NCBI GenBank assembly: GCA_965198095.1
Contig: OZ240239.1
Span: 1,302,001-1,366,000, forward strand
Reading direction: 5' to 3'
DNA from: CBDFJH01 sp965198095
GTDB taxonomy: Bacteria; Latescibacterota; UBA2968; GCA-2709665
DNA length: 64,000 nt
Below are positions 51,201-59,261 of this stretch, in pieces; within the stretch, counting starts at the first letter, position 1, and the number at the start of each line of letters is the position of its first letter. Under the pieces are notes generated by a model that saw nothing but the letters and a program-made list of their open reading frames with translations, did not search any database and had not been told where the DNA came from. The translations under genes were made by a program, and so were the position numbers.

Positions 51201-52665
51201 CCTCATCCACTGCGTCGTCAATGATCGGCACCGCGATCGTCTGCGTGAGACCGCTGCCCGGCGAGAACGTCAGCGTGCCGTTTTGTGCTTCGTAGTCGTC
51301 TCCCGCCATCGCCGTGCCATTCGCGGTCGCGTAAGCCACCGTCACCTCTTCGCTGCTGGCCGCGCTCAGCGTCACCGCGAACACCATCGCGCCGATGTCC
51401 TCCGCTGCGCTCGTGTCCGCGATGCTCAGCGCCGGCTCGTCGTTCTCGACGATTGTCACGGTTACGTCGTCCACCCGCACCGAGCCATAGTCGCCGCCGC
51501 TCACCGCATGCCTCAGCGTCACCGGATCGTCGGCCACCGCGTCTGCCTCTGCCGTCACCCTCACAGTCCGGGGTCCGTTCCAGTCACCTGCCGTGAACCG
51601 CAACGTCGCCTCGTCCACCGAGACCTCCGCACCCGACGGCACGTCCACCGTGACGGTCACCTCGTCCGTCGGCTCAGTATCCAGCACCACCGTATAGGTC
51701 CTGCTGTCGCCCGCCGGCACGTTCAGCGCCGTCGGCTCTACCGTCACCTCGCGCTCGTCGTCGTCGGTAATCGTCAGCGTCACCGCCGCCGCCGATATCC
51801 CCAGGCCGCCGCTCACGCTTGCCGATACCGTGACCTCCTTGTCCGGCGCATCCACGTTGTTATCCGCCGCGGTGATCGTCACCCTGCCCGTGCTCGACGT
51901 CGCATCGGCTGTTATCGTCAGCTTCCTGTTCGTGCTCAACGAAAAGTCGCCCGCCACTGCCGGGGACACCGCCACCGCAGACACCGTCACCTCCACCGCT
52001 TCACTCGACGCCCGGCTCAGTGTCGCCGTCACGGTGCTGACTCCACCTTTCTCCCCGATCTCGGCCGGCGTCAGCACCAGCGTCACCGTCGGCACCCCCT
52101 CATCGTCGGTGTTCGTCAACGTCTGTCCGGTATTCACCGACCCGAAGGTGTGGGCGCTCGGTCCGCTCCAGGAAAAATCTTTCGCCTCGGCGCCGGTGCC
52201 GGTCAACTGCAGCGAAGACCCGGCGGGCGTGGCGTTGGATTCGGCGACGCCGATGTCGGTGCTGGTCATGCCGTCGGCCGGTCCACTGGTGGCGGTAAAC
52301 GCACCTTCGTAGCTCAGGAACTGGACGACCGTGCCGTTGTCAACCAGGGCCATCCCGTCGGGGGCGCCGTTCTGCAGGCCGACGACGGCCAGCGAAACCG
52401 TCCCGAACCCATTGCCCTGATCCGGCAGGACCCCGCTCAGGGACTCGGTGCGGTAGACGCTGCCGTTATTTCCGTTGTAGAGCGCCAGTTCCCAGCCCGA
52501 GAGATCCGTCCCGGCGGGCCCGGCGATCTCGATGCCTTCGCCGGCGTCCGGGCCGGCGTTGTCGTAGTGCAGCTCGTTGATGAAGACGGTCTGCGCCTGC
52601 GACATCCCCGTCACGCTCAAGAGAGATGCCACGATCGCTGACCTGAGATACCGCGAATGGTACAA
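48286..52665 (-). CDS. Giant secreted multidomain protein (lamin-tail, Calx-beta, FN3, cohesin-like, dockerin-like, cadherin-like)
   Basis: This 1459-residue protein starts with a signal peptide (about 1-24, cut near SQAQ). A lamin-tail-type domain (FINELHYDNAGPDAGEG) follows. Next come several Calx-beta modules (the repeated DDYEAQNGTLTF and ETFTVTLSNAQ patterns), a Pro-rich hinge, and two FN3 modules that are nearly identical at DNA level (49460-49720 and 49740-50000). A cohesin-like domain, two EF-hand dockerin-like repeats (DFDGNGVVDFPDFVLFAGAF and DLNGDGEIEFGDFVIFAGSF), a cadherin-like module and a truncated FN3 complete it. It is probably an extracellular adhesin or matrix protein. After YEVVQRPG the frame ends; deleting one G would extend it about 35 residues. 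Confidence 0.88.
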   Translation of the reverse strand: MYHSRYLRSAIVASLLSVTGMSQAQTVFINELHYDNAGPDAGEGIEIAGPAGTDLSGWELALYNGNNGSVYRTESLSGVLPDQGNGFGTVSLAVVGLQNGAPDGMALVDNGTVVQFLSYEGAFTATSGPADGMTSTDIGVAESNATPAGSSLQLTGTGAEAKDFSWSGPSAHTFGSVNTGQTLTNTDDEGVPTVTLVLTPAEIGEKGGVSTVTATLSRASSEAVEVTVSAVAVSPAVAGDFSLSTNRKLTITADATSSTGRVTITAADNNVDAPDKEVTVSASVSGGLGISAAAVTLTITDDDEREVTVEPTALNVPAGDSRTYTVVLDTEPTDEVTVTVDVPSGAEVSVDEATLRFTAGDWNGPRTVRVTAEADAVADDPVTLRHAVSGGDYGSVRVDDVTVTIVENDEPALSIADTSAAEDIGAMVFAVTLSAASSEEVTVAYATANGTAMAGDDYEAQNGTLTFSPGSGLTQTIAVPIIDDAVDEAEEETFTVTLSNAQHATLADGEATGTIEDNDDPAVTVSFDATTYTATEGGSAVTVTVTLDKDPERAVTTEVTATPRNGAVAGDYSVEPTRLTFNPTDTRQTFTLTATDDDVDDDGETVELGFDRLPPRVRADPDHSTTKVVLTDNDRRGVTVEPTALNVPEGDGRTYTVALDTEPTGDVKVAVAGASGDVSVRGSPLTLMFTPSNWSRPQAATVDAAEDDDAIADAPVTLRHTVIGGDYGSVQVDDVTVTIAENDEPALTIGNERAGESDGEMVFEVRLSTASSNAVTVAYETSNGTARAGEDYEAQSGMLTFPANTTEPQTVAVPIIDDAVDEAGEETFTVTLSNAQRATLADGEATGTIEDNDVTRPPPPRPPPPPPPPPRPPTPPPPPPPPAAADPPMVTETSTTSVTVSWLAPTHEGPAITSYDLRYRQGSDGEFTDGPQDVTGTSATITGLSPDTAYEVQVRASSAAGDGEWSDPGLGRTRAPPPPAPAAPTVTETSTTSVTVSWSAPTDDGPPITSYDLRYRPGSDGEFTDGPQDVTGTSATITGLSPDTAYEVQVRASSAAGDGDWSAVGTVRTRVLILNDRFSLSLDLDGSEGDQSVSFLAVSPGGVVPIQMFGADIHNTRGLSIRVGYDSTQVVFEGFDVGDVLPDAQSLVERDSTFVEIGLASSEGQATVGSGLPAPTRQAGLVGTLRFRTTEAFSETEIRLAGADLIRGEPREAMTRSVNVVLQVAAPPSPDFDGNGVVDFPDFVLFAGAFGYREGDDLPARLPVRSTQTDSAQAGKYEAKYDLNGDGEIEFGDFVIFAGSFGKTVNRAPVFTAPRPVARSVAENTPAGLPIGDPVSATDADGNALTYSLWGADAENFAIDATTGQVRTEGTYDFEQKSGYSVIVRASDGEGGRVSLVVRITITDIGDPPATPPSQVVIVPGNPQLTMRWNAVYNEVGKPPVSGYEVVQRPGDKCRSRQC

Positions 52666-53253
52666 GATGTCCTCCCTGCTGGTTTAAGGACTTCATCGAA
52701 AATGGTTGAAAATGTCGTGCAGACCCGGACGGCAAATTGAAAAGGAAGCGTCGGGGGGAGCGGCGATCCCCGGGCCCGGGCCGCGGGCGCGGCAGCTCCC
52801 CGCCCGGTCGGTTGCAGCCACCCCTCCTCATCGTGGCGGACACAGGCAGGACGGCCGCCCCCGGGCTGAAGACGGGGATGAAGCAAGAGCGGCGGCGTCC
52901 GGAAAACGCGCTCCCCGCGCTGCCTTACGGGTCCGGCGCGACCTTCCCGGCATCCGTGATCGCCGATCAGGTTGCCCGTGAACCGGGTTGCGTTTGCGCG
53001 ACCGAGGTCGTTCCGGCCGCGCCGGAATGGTTGGCGTACGACTCAGGAGAGGTTGCGTTTGCGCGACCTCGCCGCAGGCCCGGCGAGGGTCCGTCTACGC
53101 GTCGTTGCAAATGCCGCGCCAGGCGTGTCGTGAGTTTGGGCGAGGACACCCGGCGGCGCTGCCGATCTGGAGCGTCAGCTGCTCGATCTGACGTGACTTT
53201 GAGGAGAGAAGCGATATATTCTTGTTTGTAAGACGAACGACGGGGTCTCCAGG
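52666..53253. other. Non-coding gap with an 18-bp direct repeat
   Basis: About 590 bases between divergent units without a convincing gene. GGTTGCGTTTGCGCGACC occurs exactly at 52986-53003 and again at 53051-53068. The part nearest 53200 (GATATATTCTTGTTTG) is AT-richer and may carry the promoter of the toxin-antitoxin relic. Confidence 0.55.
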
Positions 53254-53445
53254 ATGGTCTCGATAACGAAGATGTCTTCGAAAGGGCAGGTCGTCATCCC
53301 CCGGGAAGTGCGCCGTCTGCTTGGACCCGGACCGGGCACGTAATTCGTAGTGATGAGCAGGAAGGGTGTCGTCGTTCTCTCGCCTGTAGCAGCGCCGGAT
53401 GGCGCGGCGTTCGATGCCGAGATCGTGGACGCCGGGGCGCGACGA
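53254..53445 (+). pseudogene. AbrB/MazE-type antitoxin with a premature stop, fused to its toxin frame
   Basis: The frame begins MVSITKMSSKGQVVIPREVR, a SpoVT/AbrB swapped-hairpin DNA-binding domain. It hits TAA at 53341, where related antitoxins have Glu (a GAA to TAA change), then continues in frame as FVVMSRKGVVVLSPVA. No stop occurs before the toxin ATG in the same frame, so the original antitoxin terminus is lost. The antitoxin is therefore probably inactive as a separate protein. Confidence 0.75.
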
Positions 53446-53809
53446 ATGATGCTGCTCGACAGCAACATCCTCATCTACGCCACGTACCCCTCGCACGCGC
53501 AGCTTCGCTCCTTCATCGCCGAGTTCGTTCCGCTCCTCTCGATCGCCAGCTGCATCGAGGTGCTGGGATACCACCGCCTCAGCGCGCGCGCGCCGGTCGT
53601 GCGAACGCTTCTTCTCGGCGTCTCTCGTCCTGCCGGTCTCGGTCGAAGTCGCACAGCGCGCCGTCGGGCTGCGTCAACGGCGCCAAATGTCACTCGGCGA
53701 CGCGATCATCGCCGGAACCGCACTCACGTACGACTTGACACTCGTCACGCACAATACTGAAGACTTTGGATGGATCAGCGGCATGGAGATGGTCGACCCG
53801 CTCGAATAG
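53446..53809 (+). pseudogene. VapC-type PIN-domain toxin with frameshift
   Basis: The start MMLLDSNILIYATYPSHAQL gives the first catalytic Asp, and SIASCIEVLGYHRLS the conserved Glu. After a run of GC dinucleotides (about 53582-53593) the frame changes. The continuation, with GDAIIAGTALTYDLTLVTHN (the last catalytic Asp and the THN motif) and EDFGWISGMEMVDPLE, is in another frame and ends at 53809. A slip in the dinucleotide run explains it. Everything needed for a PIN nuclease is present except the frame. Confidence 0.8.
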
Positions 53810-54035
53810 ACCGGCGGCGTCTCGGGGGCCCTCAAGAGAGGGCGTGGCGCTCTGTTGCACCCAGGGCGAGGCCCTTGGCGGCCCTGACATCATCGCCGAC
53901 GTTGGGCCCCGGGCGCTCAGCGCTTCCCGTGTTGCGTTCAAATCCGAAAAGTTATGTGTCGCAGAGTGGCACGTTCCGTTGTATCTTGCGAGGCCGCTTC
54001 TGACAAGCTGCCACATCGAATCGGAAAGGCGCGTT

Positions 54036-55217
54036 ATGGAATCCGAACCTCTGAAACAGTTCATGGAAGACGGCTTCCTGATCGTGCCGGGGGTGATCCC
54101 GCCGGATCGGCTGGACGACTTGCGGGCCCGGTTCGAGGTCCTCGTCGACCGCCAGAAGGCGATCTCGGCGAAAAACCGAAGGCCGGGCGACCCGCCCGGA
54201 GGCGCTTGGGAGACCCGGGACCTCCCCCGACTCAGCGTCAACGACGGGGTCGCGCCGGAGACAGCCGAGACCCTGGAGCTCCTCCTTCACGAAAACATCA
54301 TGAAAGTGAATCGGACACTGATGCGGGCCCCGGACTTCGCCCCGCAGAGGATGTTCCTCATGTGCAACCCGGTCCACGACCACGGTCCCGGCAGGTGGCA
54401 CTTTGACATCAACACGGCGGAACAACCTCCGCTCGGCGGCCTTCACCAGGATCTGGCGGCCAACGGTCCGGCCAGCGTCCAGTGGAACATCGCACTCTAC
54501 GATGACAGTGTCTTCTGGGTGGTCCCCGGAAGCCATCGCAGGCCGACGACGGAAGAGGAGAACCGTTGTCTGCTCGGAAGCTTGCGAAAACCGCTGCCTA
54601 CCGGCAGGCCGATGGACCTGAAGGCAGGCGACGGCCTCGTCTATACGAATGCGATCAATCACTGGGGAAGCAACTACAGCTCCAAGCTCAGACGGACGCT
54701 GCTGGTCGGATATCGGTGTTTCGGCGGATCTGCCCTTCCGCTCAATCCCCACTACCGGTGGCAGGATCTCGATTTCGCCCGCCCTCTGTCGCCTTCGGCG
54801 CGACATCAGTTCGAACGGGCCCACGGGCTCCTTGAAGACGAGCTCGATCGGATCGCTTCCATCTACCGGGCGGTCATCGCGAAGGACGAACCGGCCTTCC
54901 GAGAAGGTCTGAACGCCCTTCACCCGGCGGCGGCAGAGCAGATCGTCTGTGTTGCCCTGCTGGAGAAACTGGCGAAGAAGATCCGATTCGATCCGACGGG
55001 CACGCGTCAGATTTGGCAGCACGAGAGGATGACCGAGCGGCTCGCCCCTTCGGAGGTAGAGACGCTGTGGACCCGGTTCGAGCCGCTCGAACAAGAGCTT
55101 CAATCCTGGACGATACGGTACGCAAGCGGCTTCCACGGCGATCCCGGCGGGCTCTACCCGTATGACATGCCCGCCGACTATGACGTCGACGATTTCGTTG
55201 CGGGTTGGAAAAACTGA
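54036..55217 (+). CDS. Phytanoyl-CoA dioxygenase (PhyH) family protein
   Basis: This 393-residue Fe(II)/2-oxoglutarate-dependent oxygenase is longer than the PhyH protein at 46016. It begins LKQFMEDGFLIVPGVIPPDR, typical of the family. The iron ligands are in WHFDINTAE (His and Asp) and TNAINHWGSNYSS (His), and the oxoglutarate-binding Arg is in KLRRTLLVGYRCFG. The C-terminal extension after about residue 270 is helical and unassigned. ATG 54036 is chosen because the upstream frame to 53766 is not protein-like and overlaps the toxin relic. The substrate is unknown. Confidence 0.9.
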   Translation: MESEPLKQFMEDGFLIVPGVIPPDRLDDLRARFEVLVDRQKAISAKNRRPGDPPGGAWETRDLPRLSVNDGVAPETAETLELLLHENIMKVNRTLMRAPDFAPQRMFLMCNPVHDHGPGRWHFDINTAEQPPLGGLHQDLAANGPASVQWNIALYDDSVFWVVPGSHRRPTTEEENRCLLGSLRKPLPTGRPMDLKAGDGLVYTNAINHWGSNYSSKLRRTLLVGYRCFGGSALPLNPHYRWQDLDFARPLSPSARHQFERAHGLLEDELDRIASIYRAVIAKDEPAFREGLNALHPAAAEQIVCVALLEKLAKKIRFDPTGTRQIWQHERMTERLAPSEVETLWTRFEPLEQELQSWTIRYASGFHGDPGGLYPYDMPADYDVDDFVAGWKN

Positions 55218-55438
55218 ACACAAGGGAGATCCGCGGCGGACCGCGTTGCCAAAGGGGCTACAGCCGGGATCGAAGAAGGAAAGAGGAAGCCGATAGGGAG
55301 GGAGAAGACGAATCCGCGGCCCTGTTTCAGGGCGCCGATGAGCGCCCGTCCGAAATAGAGGCCGATCTGACCCCCCCCGAGCCGGTCGTGAGGGTCAGGT
55401 CATCGCCGTAACAACGGTCGGTAAAGAGGAGATGCTCC

Positions 55439-56293
55439 GTGATCAACTTTCCCTGCTCGACATTTACCTGGAAGTCTCATCCCCATACGCCCGACCCCTA
55501 TTACAAATATTCGGGCGGGTTCGTGGGCAAGCCGGGTCAGGCCTACCAGGTGAGATTCAACTTGGAAGCCAAGTGCGAAATCCACGATGAAGCGTCAGGC
55601 TGCGTTGCAGAGCTGTTCGTGGGGGCCCCCTGCCGGACGGAATATACGATCGCCAGACGGAACCTGTTCCAGGTCCCGAGTGCGGAATTTCGATTTGCCT
55701 TCAGCCGCGACCGCAGACTCGGCATTGCCAGACGCCCCAGCAGTGAGAAAGAAGAGGTTCGCGTCGCGGAACATGCCGGTCACTTCCTGGATCACGAGAT
55801 CGACGTCCGCACCTTTCCGGCGTCGGACGAGCTGTCGGATGCAGGCGGCATCGTCCGAGCCACGCTGGCGAAGGACTTGCTGAACGCAAGGTCCACCTAC
55901 CGGGACTCGAAAAGCGGGCTCACCGTTTCGGTAGAATATCCGGTCAACCTGATCAACACGAACGAAGCGGACGGAGAATTTCAGATCTGCACCGGTCCGG
56001 TCATCGTTCCCGATTTGGACACCTGGGACGGCCGCGACGTCGAACGGGTCTTCCTCGCGCACGTCGCCGTGACCGCTTTCGACTGGGTGGAGTTCATTCT
56101 GCGCCGTGAAGTCGAAGCGGCCGAGTCAGAAAAGGCGTGGCTGGACAAACCCAGGGGCCGGGACCGCCAGGAACTGCTGGACCCCGACAACGAGCCGCCC
56201 GGCTACTCGCCCATGAGGCCTCGACCGCTCGTCTACAATGAGATCTGGGAGTTCGAAGCAACGAATGTCGTTCTGCGTGCCGACAATCCGTAG
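55439..56293 (+). CDS. Conserved-looking protein of unknown function
   Basis: This 284-residue protein has no signal peptide or membrane helix. The start is GTG 55439, preceded by GAGGAG at good spacing. Notable segments are FTWKSHPHTPDPYYKYSGGF, CVAELFVGAPCRTEYTIARR and VYNEIWEFEATNVVL, suggesting mainly beta structure. No family was recognised. It lies between a PhyH protein and glutamate dehydrogenase, all on the plus strand. Confidence 0.75.
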   Translation: MINFPCSTFTWKSHPHTPDPYYKYSGGFVGKPGQAYQVRFNLEAKCEIHDEASGCVAELFVGAPCRTEYTIARRNLFQVPSAEFRFAFSRDRRLGIARRPSSEKEEVRVAEHAGHFLDHEIDVRTFPASDELSDAGGIVRATLAKDLLNARSTYRDSKSGLTVSVEYPVNLINTNEADGEFQICTGPVIVPDLDTWDGRDVERVFLAHVAVTAFDWVEFILRREVEAAESEKAWLDKPRGRDRQELLDPDNEPPGYSPMRPRPLVYNEIWEFEATNVVLRADNP

Positions 56294-56420
56294 CCGCGTT
56301 CATTTCCTCCAAACAAAGCAAACGACCCGTCAAAAAGAGGAAAATGGGGGGATGCATCCACCCACTTTCCGTTCAGTCCGATTGGCGAATCCGGCGAAAA
56401 GGAGATCCAGGTAATTGCCT

Positions 56421-57770
56421 ATGTCCACACATCAGAAAGAACTCGACCGGTTTATGGATGGTTTCAGGAAACGCAACCCATACGAGACGGAGTTCCATCA
56501 AGCCGTGGAGGAAGTGGCTGCTTCGGTGATGCCCTGGTATCTGCAGCATGAGGACTACCTGAAAGCGCAGATCCTGGAACGTCTGACCGAACCCGATCGG
56601 ATCGTCATCTTTCGGGTTTCATGGGAGACCGACGGCGGTGACATCCGTGCCAACCGGGCCTGGCGAGTGCAGTTCAGTCATGCTCTCGGTCCCTACAAAG
56701 GCGGTCTTCGGTTTCACTCCGCCGTCACTCAAAGCGTGCTGAAGTTTCTCGGCTTCGAGCAGATCTTCAAGAACAGTCTCACGGGTCTGCCGATGGGCGG
56801 AGCCAAGGGCGGCTCGAATTTCAATCCAAAGGACAAGAGCGAGCGCGAAGTGATGCGGTTCTGTCAGTCATTGATGACGGAGCTGCATCGTTACATTGGA
56901 GAGGATGTCGACATTCCTGCCGGCGACATCGGGGTCGGTTCACGCGAAATCAGCTACCTGTTTGCCCAGTACATGCGGCTGGAGAATCGTTGGGCGGGCG
57001 TATTGACCGGCAAGGGGTCTTCGTTCGGCGGAAGTGCGGTGCGTACCGAAGCGACAGGTTATGGCTGTGTGTACTTCTGTGAGAACATGCTGAATCGTTA
57101 CGGCGAGGCGCTGGAAGGCAAAACCATGGCGATCAGCGGCAGTGGCAACGTGGCGTTGTATGCGGCGGAGAAGGCGCTGCAAAAGGGCGCCAAGGTCGTC
57201 ACGCTCAGCGACTCAGGCGGTTTTGTCCATATCAAGGACGGACTCAACGAGGAACAATTGAAATTCCTGCAGGACCTCAAGGAACGTCGACGCGGGCGTA
57301 TCTCGAAACTCGCCGACCAATACGATGACGTCGAGTTCTACGAGAATTCCCGACCCTGGGCTGTGAAGTGCCAGATCGCGATGCCCTGTGCGACACAGAA
57401 CGAGCTCGACGTGGAAGACGCGAAGTCGCTCCTCGACAATGGCGTTGTGGCTGTTTGTGAGGGATCCAATATGCCTGCGACGGCCGACGCGATACGCTTG
57501 CTTGCTGAACGCAAGGTACTGCACGCGCCCGGCAAGGCCTCCAACGCGGGAGGTGTCGCCGTTAGCGGTCTGGAGCAGAGCCAGAACTCCATGCGGATCA
57601 GTTGGTCACGAGATGAAGTCGACAGACGCCTGCAGACCATCATGTCAGAGATTCACGAACGATGCGTTCAGCATGGAGAGGAGAAGGGTCGCGTCAACTA
57701 TGTCACCGGGGCCAACATTGCGGGATTCAAGAAGGTCGCCGACGCCATGTTGGCCTACGGCGTTGTCTGA
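56421..57770 (+). CDS. gdhA: Glutamate dehydrogenase (NADP-type, hexameric)
   Basis: This 449-residue enzyme interconverts glutamate and 2-oxoglutarate plus ammonium. Glutamate-binding and catalytic segments are KGGLRFH and GLPMGGAKGGSNF with the active-site Lys. The nucleotide fold has ISGSGNVALYAAEKA. Length and C-terminal NYVTGANIAGFKKVADAMLA match the class of about 450 residues, typically NADPH-dependent and biosynthetic. I prefer ATG 56421 over TTG 56415. It precedes the AT-richer pair of genes. Confidence 0.96.
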   Translation: MSTHQKELDRFMDGFRKRNPYETEFHQAVEEVAASVMPWYLQHEDYLKAQILERLTEPDRIVIFRVSWETDGGDIRANRAWRVQFSHALGPYKGGLRFHSAVTQSVLKFLGFEQIFKNSLTGLPMGGAKGGSNFNPKDKSEREVMRFCQSLMTELHRYIGEDVDIPAGDIGVGSREISYLFAQYMRLENRWAGVLTGKGSSFGGSAVRTEATGYGCVYFCENMLNRYGEALEGKTMAISGSGNVALYAAEKALQKGAKVVTLSDSGGFVHIKDGLNEEQLKFLQDLKERRRGRISKLADQYDDVEFYENSRPWAVKCQIAMPCATQNELDVEDAKSLLDNGVVAVCEGSNMPATADAIRLLAERKVLHAPGKASNAGGVAVSGLEQSQNSMRISWSRDEVDRRLQTIMSEIHERCVQHGEEKGRVNYVTGANIAGFKKVADAMLAYGVV

Positions 57771-57792
57771 ACCGGCAGGGGAGGAATTTGCG

Positions 57793-58281
57793 ATGTCTGT
57801 TTGCGCGTCTTGTAATGCCGAGATTACTCCAGGAGTTCGTTGGTGCCCCATCTGCCACATCAATACCGTTGATCAGAAAATAGGTCGATTGGCGTCTCCC
57901 GGAAAACGTCTGATGGCCTATGTTTTCGATATGCTTAGCCCTGCATTTATTCTCTGCATGTTTGTTCTTGGCATCTTCGAAGAAACCGTTGCTGTTTTTA
58001 TGATTGTTGTGCTCTTGGCATATGTTGTTGTGTCTTTGATTCTGTTCTGCAAGGGCATGACCATTGGAAAGAAACTTGTCGGCATATGCGTTGTCAAAGA
58101 AGAAGGCCAACGAGCAACATTTCTTACGATGCTTGTTCGTGAGGTTATTGGAAAGGTGATATCGAGCCTGGTTTTATATCTCGGGTTTCTATGGATTCTC
58201 TTTGACTCAGATAGACAGGGATGGCACGACAAGCTTGCGAGCACTTTTGTTGTTTCAGACTATACCGCGGGAAGTGAATAG
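57793..58281 (+). CDS. RDD family membrane protein with an N-terminal zinc ribbon
   Basis: This 162-residue protein starts with a double CxxC zinc ribbon (CASCNAEITPGVRWCPIC). An RDD domain follows with about three membrane helices. The RDD signature residues are seen in GKRLMAYVFDMLSP, GMTIGKKLVGICVV and DRQGWHDKLASTFVV. The role of RDD proteins is largely unknown; some affect membrane transport. The gene is clearly AT-richer than its neighbours upstream and shares this with the next gene, which suggests acquisition by transfer. Confidence 0.85.
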   Translation: MSVCASCNAEITPGVRWCPICHINTVDQKIGRLASPGKRLMAYVFDMLSPAFILCMFVLGIFEETVAVFMIVVLLAYVVVSLILFCKGMTIGKKLVGICVVKEEGQRATFLTMLVREVIGKVISSLVLYLGFLWILFDSDRQGWHDKLASTFVVSDYTAGSE

Positions 58282-58300
58282 ACAAGGGAAGGAGGTTTAG

Positions 58301-59179
58301 ATGAGGCGCGTGATCTTTTTTGCTCTCATGTTCCTGGCGGGTTGCAGTAGTGACTTTGAAAGAGGAAGGTTGGCATTTCAGAAAAAAAACTATGAGGACG
58401 CTGTTCATTATTTCTTGAAAGTTAAAGCCTCTTCTGAACACTCAGACGAGGCAAGAAAATACATCTCAGACGCCAACTATGAAATGGGAATATCCGCATT
58501 TGAAAATAAAGACTACAAGAACGCCATTGCATATTTCACGGCAACTCTGGATTATTACAAACGCTCTGATGAATATTCACGGGGCATACTGAAATATTTA
58601 TCAGATGCCGAAAATGCTTTGCTTGAAAAGACACTGGACCGGTATATATCGGAGCGCAACATTGATGGATTGAATGAGTTGATTCAGATTGATCCCTTTA
58701 AACCCTTGGCTGCGCGCGCGAGAAAGGCCAAGCAGGATATACTTAAGGCTTTCCTTAAAACTCAGAGGATGTTTGAGGAGAAGCAAAAAGAGTTCGAGGC
58801 GCAATATAGTACGACGGGAAATGATATAAGGAAGTCTTACATTTTTCATGAAGCAAATCGATGGTCAATAGATTATATGAAAAAAAACCGTTATAGGATC
58901 AGATATTGGAAAGGCAAGCTTTCTTCTGCAATTGTTACTTTAGATGGAGATAACGCCTCTGTAAAAATCGACTCAAGAACCACATCCTACAGGGCCAAGG
59001 TTCATCGGTCAAGCCCAATCTATGAAAAGTTTCTTGAAATTGATGAAGGAGACAGGGTAGTCTTCAGTGGAGTTTTCTACACCAAGGACAATGTTCTTTC
59101 AGAATATAGCTGGACAGAACTTGGAAGGATGGATAATCCCGGATTTGAGATTGATTTATCCGGCATTTCACTGGAATAG
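58301..59179 (+). CDS. Lipoprotein with tetratricopeptide-like repeats
   Basis: This 292-residue protein has a short signal sequence and the lipobox FLAGCSS (Cys about residue 15), so it is probably membrane-anchored. TPR-like helices follow (RGRLAFQKKNYEDAVHYFLK, GISAFENKDYKNAIAYFTAT). The C-terminal part looks beta-rich (RVVFSGVFYTKDNVLSEYSW). It starts 19 bases after the RDD gene and is likewise AT-rich. No specific function is recognised. Confidence 0.8.
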   Translation: MRRVIFFALMFLAGCSSDFERGRLAFQKKNYEDAVHYFLKVKASSEHSDEARKYISDANYEMGISAFENKDYKNAIAYFTATLDYYKRSDEYSRGILKYLSDAENALLEKTLDRYISERNIDGLNELIQIDPFKPLAARARKAKQDILKAFLKTQRMFEEKQKEFEAQYSTTGNDIRKSYIFHEANRWSIDYMKKNRYRIRYWKGKLSSAIVTLDGDNASVKIDSRTTSYRAKVHRSSPIYEKFLEIDEGDRVVFSGVFYTKDNVLSEYSWTELGRMDNPGFEIDLSGISLE

Positions 59180-59261
59180 GAGGGAACAAGTGCCCAGCTC
59201 CGTAATGTGCTTCCACCGCTTGACATGACGGCCGAGGAGTTGGCCAGGAGACTGATGCGTA

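Noticed and set aside
49945..52641. Open frame of 898 codons on the plus strand opposite the giant secreted protein
   Set aside because: Its translation is Arg/His-rich and unlike any protein; it is the antisense shadow of the repetitive Calx-beta-coding strand.
53766..54035. N-terminal extension of the PhyH protein to 53766
   Set aside because: It overlaps the toxin relic, the residues are not PhyH-like, and the family start is at ATG 54036.
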